Positions 40,081-47,813 of a DNA stretch of 64,000 nt are shown here, piece by piece. Source of the DNA: an uncultured Bacteroidales bacterium (GTDB taxonomy: Bacteria; Bacteroidota; Bacteroidia; Bacteroidales; Paludibacteraceae). The position numbers were made by a program, and so were the translations under genes. Where the stretch lies: positions 1 through 64,000 of the forward strand of contig ONIM01000011.1 of assembly GCA_900317885.1 (NCBI GenBank). The letters are read 5' to 3'. A model generated the notes under the pieces. That model was not told the origin of the DNA, ran no database searches, and was given only the letters and a program-made list of their open reading frames with translations. Each line of letters opens with the position of its first letter. Position 1 is the first letter of the stretch.

Positions 40081-41313
40081 ATGAAACTGAATCTACAACA
40101 CATCGACCGCACGTTCTGGGGGCTCTATATCACCCTGATCGTCGTAGCTGTCATCGCCCTCTTCTCGGCGTCTTCTACCTTGGTATATATGCATCACTCC
40201 GCCTTAGGACCGATCGGGCAGCAGATGTTCTTCATCGTGTTAGGCCTGATTGCAGCCTTCGGCATCCAGTATATCCCCACCCATTGGATTCGTCTGGGCG
40301 GGTACGTATTATTGGCGATCAGCACGCTCCTGGTTTATTCCACGATGATTCCCGGTAACCCCTTGGTCGTGACGATCAACGGCGCTGCGAGATGGGTGCG
40401 TATTGCGGGAATCACCTTCCAGCCTTCGGAGCTGGCGAAGCTGAGTCTGATCATCGTCGTGGCGGACCAGCTGGCACGTATCCGTACCGAGGAGGACAAA
40501 AAGAAATACTTCATCCGAACGCTGGTTCTCTCGGGTATTGTGATGCTGCCGATCATGGCGTCCAACCTCTCGACGGCGGTGCTGATAGGTCTGATTGTCT
40601 TCTGCCTGTGGATCTTAGCGCGGATCCCATGGAAATATACACTGTCGATCGTCGGCATCGCCATTGTGGTGCTGGTGCTCGGCTACGCGATTGTGGAGTT
40701 CGGGTTCGTTCGGCCGGGACGGCAGATGCACGGACCCTTCAAGCGCGCAACGACCTGGGTGTCCCGTATCGACAGGCATTTCAACGACGAGGGAGCATCC
40801 AAATACGTCCTCACGGACGAGAATATCCAGGAGGTCTATTCGTCGGTAGCTATCGCCCGCGGCGGTACCACCCCTCTCGGCGTCTTACCCGGTAACAGCA
40901 AGGAACGGGATTATCTGCCCTTGGCGTTTGCGGATTATATCTTCGCCATCATCGTCGAGGAGTCCGGCATCATCGGTGCCGCGTTCTTAATCTTCCTGTA
41001 CTTGGCAGTACTGTTCAGGGCCTGCAATGTGTCGAGCCGGTATTCCGACATACCGGCGATGCTGATGACGATGGGGCTGGCGCTGATGATCACCTGCCAG
41101 GCACTGATCTCCATGCTCGTGGCGGTAGGATTGGGACCGGTGACGGGACAGCCCCTGCCGCTGATATCCAGGGGCGGTACATCGGTGCTGATCACCTCGA
41201 TATACTTCGGCATTATGATGAGCGTGAGCCGCGAGCAACTGGCCCTCCGCGAACGCGTACAGGAGACCATCAGCGAGAGCCAGGAAGAAGTACCGATCGT
41301 GACGGTGGAATGA
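40081..41313 (+). CDS. ftsW: Peptidoglycan polymerase FtsW (SEDS family)
   Basis: A SEDS glycosyltransferase of about 410 residues that polymerises lipid II at the division septum. It has about ten membrane segments, beginning at YITLIVVAVIALFSASSTLV. Signature regions are MIPGNPLVVTINGAARWVRI, FQPSELAKLSLIIVVADQLA, VLPGNSKERDYLPLAFADYI and VTGQPLPLISRGGTSVL. The ATG at 40081 follows a recognisable promoter; upstream Cys-rich codons are not part of the protein. Placement directly before murG is the usual dcw-cluster order and favours FtsW over RodA. Confidence 0.92.
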   Translation: MKLNLQHIDRTFWGLYITLIVVAVIALFSASSTLVYMHHSALGPIGQQMFFIVLGLIAAFGIQYIPTHWIRLGGYVLLAISTLLVYSTMIPGNPLVVTINGAARWVRIAGITFQPSELAKLSLIIVVADQLARIRTEEDKKKYFIRTLVLSGIVMLPIMASNLSTAVLIGLIVFCLWILARIPWKYTLSIVGIAIVVLVLGYAIVEFGFVRPGRQMHGPFKRATTWVSRIDRHFNDEGASKYVLTDENIQEVYSSVAIARGGTTPLGVLPGNSKERDYLPLAFADYIFAIIVEESGIIGAAFLIFLYLAVLFRACNVSSRYSDIPAMLMTMGLALMITCQALISMLVAVGLGPVTGQPLPLISRGGTSVLITSIYFGIMMSVSREQLALRERVQETISESQEEVPIVTVE

Positions 41314-41315
41314 TG

Positions 41316-41352
41316 AAATGGTGGATTGATTAATGGTGAAATGATGAATTGA
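41316..41352 (+). repeat. Imperfect tandem repeat between ftsW and murG
   Basis: Copies of an aatggtgaaatgatgaattga-like unit fill the 40-bp gap. Similar sequence recurs between murG and the glucosaminidase gene at 42437-42470. Confidence 0.6.
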
Positions 41353-41353
41353 T

Positions 41354-42436
41354 ATGCGTTACTTAATTTCCGGAGGAGGGACCGGAGGACATATATTCCC
41401 TGCCATCAGTATTGCCAATGCATTGAAAGAATTAGACCCGGAGGCGGAGATCCTCTTCGTAGGCGCGTTAGGGCGCATGGAGATGGAGCGCGTGCCGCAA
41501 GCGGGGTACAAGATCGTCGGTCTGCCGGTACGCGGCTTCAACCGCGCACAGCCGTGGAAGAACGTGTCGGTGTTAGTGGACTTGGTCAAGTCCATCCGGC
41601 AGGTGAAGAGGATCATCCGGGATTTTCGGCCGGATGTAGGGGTCGGCGTAGGCGGTTACGCTTCCGGTGCTGCCATGTGGGCGGCGGCGAACATGGGGAT
41701 CCCTATCTTGCTGCAAGAGCAGAACGGCTTCGCCGGCGTGACGAATAAGATCCTGAAGAACAAAGCTGCGAAGATTTGTGTCGCGTACCCCGGCATGGAG
41801 CGCTTCTTCCCCGCGGAGAAGATCATCCTCACGGGTAATCCCGTTAGGCAGAATCTGACGAAAGTAGAAAGTAGAAAGTCGAAAGTAGAAAGTCGAAAGA
41901 CGCTCCTTATTATCGGCGGGTCATTGGGAGCACGGACGATCAATGAGGCGGTGAAGGCGGCGCTGCCGGAGTTAGCCAAGAGCGATATACAGGTCGTTTG
42001 GCAAACCGGAAAGGTGTATTACGAGTCCTGCAAAGCCGCATGGGAAGCAGCCGGCCAACCGGCGAACATCGAGTGTCTGGACTTCCTGAGCGACATGCCG
42101 GAGCGGTACGCACAAGCGGACCTGGTGATCTCCCGCGCAGGTGCTTCGTCCATCAGCGAGATATGCCTCTTAGGCAAACCTGCTATCTTAGTTCCCTCGC
42201 CGAACGTGGCGGAGGATCATCAGACGCATAACGCCATGGCATTGGTGAACCGCGAAGCAGCGGTACTGGTACGCGATGCAGAGGCGGCAGAGAAACTGAT
42301 TCCGACGGCCATGACACTGATTGAGGACAATGCCAAACTGGAGGTCCTGCACAAGAACGTGCTGAAACTCGCGCAGGCCGATTCCGCTACACGGATTGCG
42401 AAAGAAGTGATAGCGCTGGGAAAGAAGATTGATTAA
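41354..42436 (+). CDS. murG: UDP-GlcNAc:lipid I N-acetylglucosaminyltransferase MurG
   Basis: MurG makes lipid II at the inner membrane face. The 360-residue protein has the GGGTGGHIFPAISIANAL loop, GVGVGGYASGAAMWAA, LLQEQNGFAGVTNKILKN, IIGGSLGARTINEAV and the donor motif ISRAGASSISEICLLGKPA. An in-frame GAAAGTC 7-mer tract adds VESRKSKVESRK at residues 170-183, in the linker between the two GT-B domains. That linker position may tolerate length change. Confidence 0.95.
   Translation: MRYLISGGGTGGHIFPAISIANALKELDPEAEILFVGALGRMEMERVPQAGYKIVGLPVRGFNRAQPWKNVSVLVDLVKSIRQVKRIIRDFRPDVGVGVGGYASGAAMWAAANMGIPILLQEQNGFAGVTNKILKNKAAKICVAYPGMERFFPAEKIILTGNPVRQNLTKVESRKSKVESRKTLLIIGGSLGARTINEAVKAALPELAKSDIQVVWQTGKVYYESCKAAWEAAGQPANIECLDFLSDMPERYAQADLVISRAGASSISEICLLGKPAILVPSPNVAEDHQTHNAMALVNREAAVLVRDAEAAEKLIPTAMTLIEDNAKLEVLHKNVLKLAQADSATRIAKEVIALGKKID
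41861..41903 (+). repeat. GAAAGTC 7-mer tract inside murG
   Basis: Five to six tandem GAAAGTA/GAAAGTC units on the coding strand, without a hairpin, encoding a Lys/Glu/Ser/Arg-rich inter-domain linker. Confidence 0.8.
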
Positions 42437-42470
42437 TGGTGACGCGGCTGAGCCGCTTAATGGTGAAATG
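42437..42470 (+). repeat. Junction repeat with GCGGC-TGA-GCCGC hairpin
   Basis: Two taatggtga units flank a perfect 5-bp hairpin with TGA loop (42444-42456). The arms equal those of the GAAAGTC cassettes but the flanks differ. It fills the murG-glucosaminidase gap. Confidence 0.75.
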
Positions 42471-42474
42471 ATAT

Positions 42475-43545
42475 ATGAAGAAACTGTTTATTATTGCTGT
42501 GCTGATGATCGGCACAATGAGTAGTCGGGCGCAGAAACAGAACCCGACGTATCTGGCGTACATCGAGGAATGGAAAGCGATCGCTATCCAGGAGCAGGTG
42601 GACTATGGCATCCCCGCCAGCATCACAATGGCGCAAGCACTGTTAGAGTCCCAAGCCGGGCAGAGCGAGTTGGCTCTCAATGCCAAGAACCATTTCGGTA
42701 TCAAGTGTACCAGCGAGTGGTTCGGCGGTGTCTATTACCACGACGACGACAGTGAGGGAGAGTGTTTCCGTCAGTACGGCAACGCCGCAGAGAGTTTCAA
42801 GGACCACTCGATCTTCCTCAAGCGGCCGCGTTACTCGACTTGTTTTGAGATCGCGGTAGAGGACTACGAAGGTTGGGCTCGCCGACTCAAAGAGTGCGGC
42901 TACGCCACGGATCCTTCCTACGCACCGAAGTTAATCAAACTCATTGAAGACTACCGTCTGGATACGCTGACCGTCACGCGTGCCGTCAAAGGTAGTGCCG
43001 CGGTTGCTGCCGCGGTTGCCGCTGCCGCAGATACGGTAGCCAAGCCGGCACCCAAACCCAAGCGCCCGCTGAAAGCTACGATCGTTCGCCGTTCGGAGCC
43101 GATTATGGTTATTCATAACGACCCTGAACCACCGTACGTAGAACCGCTGACGGCGAAAGAGGAGCGGGATAGTTTCTTCCTGATGCACCCCCGCAAGAAA
43201 TGCAACGGCATCCAGTACGTCGTTGCGCGCGAGGGAGACACCTACGCGAACGTGGCATTCCGTCTGAACGTGCGCGAGCGTGACCTGCGCGAGGATAACG
43301 ACGCCTTAGGACGCGAGTTGGCGAAAGGCGACCGTATTTATCTGGACTCCAAGAAGAACACCGGCGAGGAGCCTTTCGTCTGGAGCCACACCGGTCAGTC
43401 GCTCTGGCAACTGAGCCAGGAGGTGGGCGTGAAGATAGAGGCAATACAGAAATGGAACGAACTGGATCCGCAGATCCGTACCTTCCGTACGCGGCAGCGG
43501 ATATATCTACGTAAGACCAAAGAGGAAGATGTCTATCAACGCTAA
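42475..43545 (+). CDS. Secreted glucosaminidase with LysM domains
   Basis: A 356-residue peptidoglycan hydrolase. A signal peptide (LFIIAVLMIGTMSSRA) precedes a glucosaminidase (GH73-type) domain: GIPASITMAQALLESQAG, with the catalytic glutamate in LLES, and HFGIKCTSEWFGGVYYHDDD and FKDHSIFL. A Lys/Pro/Ala-rich linker follows, then two LysM-like modules (YVVAREGDTYANVAFRLNVR and VWSHTGQSLWQLSQEVGVK). It cleaves the GlcNAc-MurNAc bond. The last 17 bp overlap the DUF721 gene. The position in the ftsW-murG operon suggests a septal role. Confidence 0.9.
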   Translation: MKKLFIIAVLMIGTMSSRAQKQNPTYLAYIEEWKAIAIQEQVDYGIPASITMAQALLESQAGQSELALNAKNHFGIKCTSEWFGGVYYHDDDSEGECFRQYGNAAESFKDHSIFLKRPRYSTCFEIAVEDYEGWARRLKECGYATDPSYAPKLIKLIEDYRLDTLTVTRAVKGSAAVAAAVAAAADTVAKPAPKPKRPLKATIVRRSEPIMVIHNDPEPPYVEPLTAKEERDSFFLMHPRKKCNGIQYVVAREGDTYANVAFRLNVRERDLREDNDALGRELAKGDRIYLDSKKNTGEEPFVWSHTGQSLWQLSQEVGVKIEAIQKWNELDPQIRTFRTRQRIYLRKTKEEDVYQR

Positions 43546-43825
43546 TTCCCTCTCCATCACCGACGCCCTCGTGGATTTCCTCCGGGAGAGCGGCCTGGAG
43601 CAAACGGTGATGGACAGGCAGATCGAGGAAGTCTGGCCGCAAGTGATGGGCGAGACCGTTCAGCAACTGACGCGATCCGTGGAAGTGAAGGACGGCATGC
43701 TCTACGTGCGGGTTAACTCTGCGGCGCTGAAGACCCAACTCTTCGAAAACCGGTTCGAGTTGGTGCGCAAACTGAACGAAGCCGTCGGCGCACCGGCGAT
43801 TAGGGATTGTAGGATATTGGGGTGA
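43529..43825 (+). CDS. DUF721 domain protein
   Basis: A 98-residue DciA-like/DUF721 protein. It shows the family pattern of a short N-terminal helix, ESGLEQTVMDRQIEEVWPQV, then a beta-rich part with VEVKDGMLYVRVNSAALKTQL and ELVRKLNEAVG. DUF721 domains resemble the KH-like N-terminus of DciA, a DnaB helicase loader in many bacteria. Whether this short form loads helicase is unknown. It overlaps the glucosaminidase gene by 17 bp and mutS2 by one base. Confidence 0.85.
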   Translation: MSINANSLSITDALVDFLRESGLEQTVMDRQIEEVWPQVMGETVQQLTRSVEVKDGMLYVRVNSAALKTQLFENRFELVRKLNEAVGAPAIRDCRILG

Positions 43826-46149
43826 TGTTTTATCCGAATAACATAGAAGAGAAGATTGACTTCACGGTGATCCGTGAAGAGTTGGCTCGTCGGTGTACGT
43901 CTGGGCTGGGACGCGAGCGCGTGGAGGCGATGCAGATGGAGACGGAGTACGCGAAAGTGCAGGCGATGCTGATGCTCACCGACCAGATGCGCATGGCGCA
44001 CGAGGACGCAAGAGTGAGCATGCCCCGCGGAGAGATATACGACCTCAGAGAGTCTGTCGCACGGATTCGTATCGAGGGCCTGTTCATGGACGAAGCGGAG
44101 TTGGATGAGTTGCGTAAGAGCCTGAGTTTTGCCGTAGAGATAGAGCAATGTTTTGCGGCGATGGACGAGACGAGGTACGGCGCGTTGAAGGGGTTGACGG
44201 TTAGTGGATTAGGGGTTAGCGGATTAGAGGGGATAGTGAAAACTATCGACCGCGTGTTAGACCGCTACGGCAAGATAGCCGATAACGCATCGCCGGAGTT
44301 AGCCCGCATCCGCCGTGAGATAACGAACCAGCAAGGCAGTGTCAGCCGCACCTTAGCTGCTATCTTACGACAAGCCAAGACCGACGGCTACGTTGAGAGC
44401 GATGCTGCGCCCACATTACGCGAAGGACGACTCGTGATCCCTGTATCGCCGGGATACAAACGAAAGATAGGCGGAATCGTTCACGACGAGTCTGCTACCG
44501 GAAAGACGGTGTATATCGAGCCGCAACAGGTGGTGGACGCCAATAATAAGATCCGCGAGTTAGAGGGAGCAGAGCGGCGTGAACGAATCCGTATCCTGCG
44601 CGAAGTGACGGACTTCATCCGTCCGCAGAGCGAGCAGATCATGGCGAGTCAGCGGATGTTGGCAGAGGTGGACTTTCTGAACGCCAAAGTCTCCCTCGCA
44701 CAAGCGATGAAAGCCATCCGGCCGGAGCTGGTGGAGGGACCACTCGTGGAATGGTCGGAAGCCAGACACCCGGTACTATGGCTGCATTACGCGCCGCAAG
44801 GCAAGACCGTGGTGCCGCTTTCTATCCGGTTGGAGAGAGACAAGAACCGCGTGCTCGTCATCAGCGGTCCCAATGCCGGCGGTAAATCCGTGTGCCTCAA
44901 GACCGTGGCGATGATGCAATATATGCTGCAATGCGGTCTGTTGGTGCCCGTAGCGGAGCAGAGCAGGGCAGGGGTGTTTGATAACCTTATGATTGATATC
45001 GGCGACGAGCAGTCGATCCAGGACGAGTTATCCACCTATTCATCCCACCTGCGTAACATGCGCGCTTTCCTGCGTCAGGCGGATGAACGGACGCTGATCC
45101 TCATCGATGAGATGGGAACGGGTACGGAGCCGATGATCGGCGGCGCGATAGCGGAAGCAATCCTGCGCGAGTTAGTGCAGAGAAGAGTCTTCGGCGTGAT
45201 CACAACCCACTACACCAATCTCAAGCATTTTGCGGAAGAGACGCCGGGCGTTGTAAACGGCGCGATGCTCTATGACCGCGGCGCGATGCGGCCGTTGTTC
45301 CAACTATCCATCGGTCAGGCCGGCAGCTCCTTTGCTATAGAGATAGCCCGCCAGACAGGCCTGAGCGAAGAGATCATCCGTTACGCGACGGACCTGGTAG
45401 GAGAGGAGCATATAGATTACGACAAACAGCTCCAGGATATAGCCCGAGACAAGCGCTACTGGGAAAACAAGCGACAGGCCATCCGCCAGAAAGAGAAAGC
45501 GCTTGAAGCCCGCATGGCGGAGTACGAAGAGCGGATGGCGGGCGTGAAGAAAGAGAAGAAAGAGATCTTAGAGGAGGCGCGGCAGGAAGCCGAGAGACTC
45601 CTCCAACAATCCAACGCCACCATCGAGCGTACCATCCGCGAGATCAAAGAAGCCAAAGCGGACAAGGAGAAGACCAAGGCGGCACGGAAGAAAGTGGAGA
45701 GTCTGAAGGAGAGAGTCAAGAGTCAAGAGTCGAAAGTAGAAAGTAAGTCGAAAGAAGAAAGTCGAAAGATGGGCGTGTTGCGGGACTTCTCGGAGTTGAG
45801 GAAACTGAGCAAGACGATGGCTAAAGACCCGGAGACGAAGAGTAATATCACCATTCGGAGCACCGTTAGGCAACGAACCTTGGCGTTTGAGCGAACGCTG
45901 GACCTGCGCGGCTATCGGGCAGACGAGGCATTGGAGAAACTGATTGCGTACATGGACGATGCGCTGATGGTCGGCGCAGGCGAAGTGACGATTCTGCACG
46001 GCACGGGAACAGGCGCGTTGAAGCAGCTGACGAGGGACTATCTCAATGACCTTAACCGCCAGCGACGCAAACGCGGGCAGGTGGCGCTCGAGTTCGGCGA
46101 CGGAGATGTCAACCACGGCGGTGCCGGACTCACCGTAGTACAATTATAA
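43825..46149 (+). CDS. mutS2: Endonuclease MutS2
   Basis: About 774 residues of the MutS2 family, which acts on branched DNA or stalled ribosomes. The Walker A is ISGPNAGGKSVCLKTV, the Walker B LILIDEMGTGTEPMIGG, followed by VITTHYTNLKHFAEE. A Lys/Glu-rich coiled coil leads to the C-terminal Smr nuclease domain (LDLRGYRADEALEKL and ILHGTGTGALKQLT). Two repeat insertions are in frame: ggttagtggatta units at 44191-44232, and GAAAGTC units at 45712-45770 in the coiled coil. The ATG shares one base with the previous stop; a GTG one codon earlier is also possible. Confidence 0.94.
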   Translation: MFYPNNIEEKIDFTVIREELARRCTSGLGRERVEAMQMETEYAKVQAMLMLTDQMRMAHEDARVSMPRGEIYDLRESVARIRIEGLFMDEAELDELRKSLSFAVEIEQCFAAMDETRYGALKGLTVSGLGVSGLEGIVKTIDRVLDRYGKIADNASPELARIRREITNQQGSVSRTLAAILRQAKTDGYVESDAAPTLREGRLVIPVSPGYKRKIGGIVHDESATGKTVYIEPQQVVDANNKIRELEGAERRERIRILREVTDFIRPQSEQIMASQRMLAEVDFLNAKVSLAQAMKAIRPELVEGPLVEWSEARHPVLWLHYAPQGKTVVPLSIRLERDKNRVLVISGPNAGGKSVCLKTVAMMQYMLQCGLLVPVAEQSRAGVFDNLMIDIGDEQSIQDELSTYSSHLRNMRAFLRQADERTLILIDEMGTGTEPMIGGAIAEAILRELVQRRVFGVITTHYTNLKHFAEETPGVVNGAMLYDRGAMRPLFQLSIGQAGSSFAIEIARQTGLSEEIIRYATDLVGEEHIDYDKQLQDIARDKRYWENKRQAIRQKEKALEARMAEYEERMAGVKKEKKEILEEARQEAERLLQQSNATIERTIREIKEAKADKEKTKAARKKVESLKERVKSQESKVESKSKEESRKMGVLRDFSELRKLSKTMAKDPETKSNITIRSTVRQRTLAFERTLDLRGYRADEALEKLIAYMDDALMVGAGEVTILHGTGTGALKQLTRDYLNDLNRQRRKRGQVALEFGDGDVNHGGAGLTVVQL
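44191..44232 (+). repeat. Direct repeat (gttagtggattagg) inside mutS2
   Basis: Two copies of a 16-bp unit, itself made of ttagNgg 8-mers, encode LTVSGLGVSGLEG near residues 123-136. The frame is kept. Confidence 0.65.
45712..45770 (+). repeat. GAAAGTC 7-mer tract inside mutS2
   Basis: Degenerate GAGTCAA and GAAAGTC units in tandem on the coding strand, in frame in the charged coiled coil (residues about 630-649). Confidence 0.75.
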
Positions 46150-46170
46150 GACAATAATATCCTTAAATAC

Positions 46171-46911
46171 ATGCGGAAAACAATTCTTTTTTTAGTAGTA
46201 TTAGTGACCCTTCCGATAGCAGCGAAAGAGTATATCTCGCTGGACGGAGGTCATGACCTGATGGGCTTCGGCGAAGAGCGATATTCGCTTTCGCTGATGG
46301 CCGAGTACGGGTATAACCGGACCTGGGGACATATGGGTAATGTAGATATCTTTGCCCACATGCCGGTCGTAAAAAACTTGCAGCTGGATGCCCGGATGCA
46401 GTACCAGTCGGCGAATGTGTTCACCGGAGCAGTAGTGCTGCGGCCGACGATAGACCTGCCGGTCGGACAGCTCTTCGCGGAGACAGAGGTGCTGTACAAA
46501 GGAGTGTTCCGCAACCGAATGAATGATTTTAATGCGGCGCTGTCTGTAGGATGGCGCTTTGACTACGTAGCGGTGCAGATAGGCGGATTCATGCGGGTGA
46601 TGGATAGTTGGGACCGCTCCTGGCACTCGGAGGACAAGTACGAGATGGAGCCGTTTAACCTGCTGTACAGCCTGGAGGTCTTCGCGCGCCCGCAGAAGAA
46701 CAACTGGAATATATCCTTGGCGATCAGCAACAAGGATGACTGGCAGATGGAGCGAATGTGGCAGCCGATGTTCTTCCTTCATTCGCGCTACGATATAGAC
46801 GAACACTGGCGCGTCCACCTGGACGGACAGATGAAGATCACGGGAATGTTTCACCTTAATGCTACTTTCTACGCCGCTTACCTGCGCGCAGGATTCAGCT
46901 ACCGATTTTAG
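46171..46911 (+). CDS. Predicted outer-membrane beta-barrel protein
   Basis: A 246-residue protein with signal peptide (TILFLVVLVTLPIAA) and alternating amphipathic strands throughout: YSLSLMAEYGYNRTW, LQLDARMQYQSANVF, LFAETEVLYKGVF, VAVQIGGFMRVM and WRVHLDGQMKITGMF. It ends in LRAGFSYRF, with a terminal phenylalanine typical of Bam substrates. I do not recognise a characterised family. It is 21 bp after mutS2 and 5 bp before the metallophosphoesterase gene, so likely co-transcribed. Confidence 0.78.
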   Translation: MRKTILFLVVLVTLPIAAKEYISLDGGHDLMGFGEERYSLSLMAEYGYNRTWGHMGNVDIFAHMPVVKNLQLDARMQYQSANVFTGAVVLRPTIDLPVGQLFAETEVLYKGVFRNRMNDFNAALSVGWRFDYVAVQIGGFMRVMDSWDRSWHSEDKYEMEPFNLLYSLEVFARPQKNNWNISLAISNKDDWQMERMWQPMFFLHSRYDIDEHWRVHLDGQMKITGMFHLNATFYAAYLRAGFSYRF

Positions 46912-46916
46912 ACACT

Positions 46917-47813
46917 ATGAAAAGACAGTATTTAGCAGCATTGCTGATGGGGGTGCTTTGCACGGCGTGCAACCCCAATTACGATATGTTAGGCATGTTC
47001 AACGGCACGAGTCCGGAGATCAAGGAGCGGTTCAAGGAGTCGCGTGAGTATAGCGAGAAGCACGGCGTGGTGCATATGCAGATGCCGGAGGACTACCGCG
47101 TGTTCGTCTGCACCGACAGCCATATAGACAGTACCCACTACGGGCTGGAGAAATTTATCCGGACGTACAAGGCGGACACCCATCCGCATTTCTGCCTTTT
47201 TTTAGGCGATCTGATTAACGCGCAGGCGCACTTCGCCCACGCGGATAGCATCCTCCATCTGGATGGCGTGATGAAGAATCGCAAAGATACAGTGTTTATG
47301 ACCTGCGGAAACCACGATATTTATTTTAACCAGTGGCACGTCTGGCAGCAGTATTACGGCAGCTCCACCTATTGGTTTGATACTTACACCGGGGCTTCCT
47401 ATGAGACAGGAAAGAAGCAGGATCTGTATATCTGTTTCGACACCGCGGAGGGTACCTTAGGCACGGATCAGATGCAATGGCTGAAGGATCTGCTGGCGGA
47501 AAAGAAGAACGCCGGATACCGGCATATCATCGTCTTTACGCATACCCATCTCTTCAAACAGGATAACTCGCAGGGACATACTTCCAATCTGGCGATTGAA
47601 GAGACCTACGAGTTGACGAGCGTGTTGAGTTCGGCCGGAGTGGATCTGTACCTCGCGGGTCATGACCACAGCCGCGAAGTAACGGATTACGGAAAGGTAC
47701 GGTATATAACAGTGGATTCCAGCACCGATGCGGAGCCGGAACCCTACTATATGGAGATGGAGATCGGAGAGGAAATCCGATACAGATTTGTCAGTCTGCT
47801 GCCTCTGAAGTAA
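46917..47813 (+). CDS. Metallophosphoesterase lipoprotein
   Basis: A 298-residue calcineurin-type phosphoesterase with a lipoprotein signal (ALLMGVLCTAC, cysteine at residue 18). Metal-binding motifs run in order: VFVCTDSHIDS (a D-x-H), FLGDLINAQ (GD), MTCGNHDIYF (GNHD), VFTHTHLF and YLAGHDHSREV (GHxH-like). It should act in the periplasm or at the cell surface on a phosphomonoester or diester; the substrate is unknown. Its stop abuts the stop of the convergent LRR gene with no spacer. Confidence 0.88.
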   Translation: MKRQYLAALLMGVLCTACNPNYDMLGMFNGTSPEIKERFKESREYSEKHGVVHMQMPEDYRVFVCTDSHIDSTHYGLEKFIRTYKADTHPHFCLFLGDLINAQAHFAHADSILHLDGVMKNRKDTVFMTCGNHDIYFNQWHVWQQYYGSSTYWFDTYTGASYETGKKQDLYICFDTAEGTLGTDQMQWLKDLLAEKKNAGYRHIIVFTHTHLFKQDNSQGHTSNLAIEETYELTSVLSSAGVDLYLAGHDHSREVTDYGKVRYITVDSSTDAEPEPYYMEMEIGEEIRYRFVSLLPLK

